From Elusimicrobiota bacterium (GTDB lineage: Bacteria > Elusimicrobiota > Elusimicrobia > Elusimicrobiales > UBA9959), in the NCBI GenBank assembly GCA_030639665.1, contig DAOWCC010000046.1, positions 1-13,149 of the forward strand: 13,149 bases of DNA, in the 5' to 3' direction. Positions 12,680-13,149 of the stretch are shown in pieces. Both the position numbers and the translations under genes were made by a program. The notes below the pieces were generated by a model. It searched no databases and was not told the origin of the DNA. It saw only the letters and a list, made by a program, of their open reading frames with translations. The stretch's first letter is position 1; the number at the start of each line of letters is the position of its first letter.

Positions 12680-13149
12680 AGATTAAAGTTTTTATTGTTT
12701 TTATAATTTTTGTTTTATCTCCATTATCGGTTTTTTCTACCGAGTTTTCTGATTTTTCTTCCAATATTACCGAGTCTTCTTTGAAAGCGTTCGCTAAGGA
12801 TATCGGAGGGATATTGGGAAGCGGAGCTAATAATACCGCTAGGAGTTTGGGTTTCTCGGGCTTTGATGTCGGTTACAGGCAAATTGTCCAATTAAAACCA
12901 AGTCTTAAAAATACCGTTTTTAATTCTAAGCGAGCTATTCCTTTGGGCTGGGTTCAAGCCGAAATAGGTATGCCGTATAGAGTGGACGGTTTTATCAGGG
13001 GCACGAATTATGACAGTTTTGCCGTGACAGGCGGCGGCCTTCGTTATGGTTTGAGAAAAATATCCGATAAACCGGGTTATACGCAAATGATGTTTATAAT
13101 AATGGGAAATATGGCCACGCACAGAGATTTCTATCTAACTCATATGGCC
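12676..13149 (+). CDS. Exported, probable outer-membrane protein (3' end beyond window)
   Basis: The frame from GTG 12676 stays open to the last base, giving 158 codons of an incomplete gene. The N-terminus has a signal-peptide pattern: basic MKIK, a hydrophobic run (about 5-20), then STEF. The mature part is rich in Gly, aromatic residues and alternating hydrophobics, for example GFDVGYRQIVQL (60-71), WVQAEIGMPYRVDGF (92-106) and GGGLRYGLR (120-128), with polar loops between. This is suggestive of beta-barrel strands. It does not match a family I can name with confidence. It overlaps the lipid-enzyme gene by 4 bp (GTGA), so the two are probably cotranslated; a role in the cell envelope would fit but is inferred. 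Confidence 0.7.
   Translation, partial: MKIKVFIVFIIFVLSPLSVFSTEFSDFSSNITESSLKAFAKDIGGILGSGANNTARSLGFSGFDVGYRQIVQLKPSLKNTVFNSKRAIPLGWVQAEIGMPYRVDGFIRGTNYDSFAVTGGGLRYGLRKISDKPGYTQMMFIIMGNMATHRDFYLTHMA

Noticed and set aside
1..13149. CRISPR array, tRNA/rRNA gene, transposase or phage module
   Set aside because: I saw no regularly spaced repeats of CRISPR length, no cloverleaf with conserved tRNA loops, and no transposase, integrase or phage-like protein in any frame.

Overview
This is an AT-rich bacterial chromosomal window in which every recognisable gene lies on the + strand. The gene set is mostly housekeeping: murC, rsmA/ksgA, an M24 peptidase, lemA, htpX, efp, a GspE/PilB ATPase and a CDP-alcohol phosphotransferase. 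Peptidoglycan synthesis, several exported proteins, a FlgD-like C-terminal tail on a secreted subtilase and a probable outer-membrane protein suggest an uncultured diderm bacterium. The style resembles Elusimicrobiota or Omnitrophota, but this is an impression from protein flavour and not a demonstrated assignment. There are no tRNA or rRNA genes, CRISPR arrays, transposases or integrases.

Layout. Positions 1-196 are a low-complexity, repeat-rich leader. Positions 197-2129 hold a THEP1-family protein with a degenerate P-loop, overlapping murC by 8 bp. Positions 2213-3007 are rsmA and 3045-4088 an Xaa-Pro-peptidase-like M24 protein. Positions 4201-5905 are the lemA-htpX pair. Positions 6039-6605 are efp, closed by a clear intrinsic terminator at 6605-6628. 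After the terminator, a HAD phosphatase, a small exported protein of unknown function and an exported subtilisin-like protease are packed with ATGA or zero-gap junctions (6690-9514). A DUF192 protein, a GspE/PilB ATPase, a CDP-alcohol phosphotransferase and the start of an exported, probably outer-membrane protein (12676 to the window end) follow.

The most striking non-coding features are the gaps between genes. Three successive gaps (before lemA, htpX and efp) each hold a different long palindromic structure. The one before htpX has 17-bp perfect arms. Its right arm contains the htpX Shine-Dalgarno sequence and most of the start codon, so the folded RNA would hide the initiation site of this membrane protease. 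The one before efp folds as a three-way junction ending at the efp ribosome binding site and has a possible competing pairing. Other gaps carry short tandem microrepeats.

Among the proteins, EF-P appears to have glutamine where lysine or arginine is usual at the loop tip. The THEP1-like protein has lost the P-loop glycines but kept Lys-Thr and Walker B. The CDP-alcohol phosphotransferase lacks the fourth motif aspartate. I see no multi-gene system that is clearly new. The best leads are the htpX and efp upstream elements, the atypical EF-P and the coupled unknown-protein/subtilase pair.
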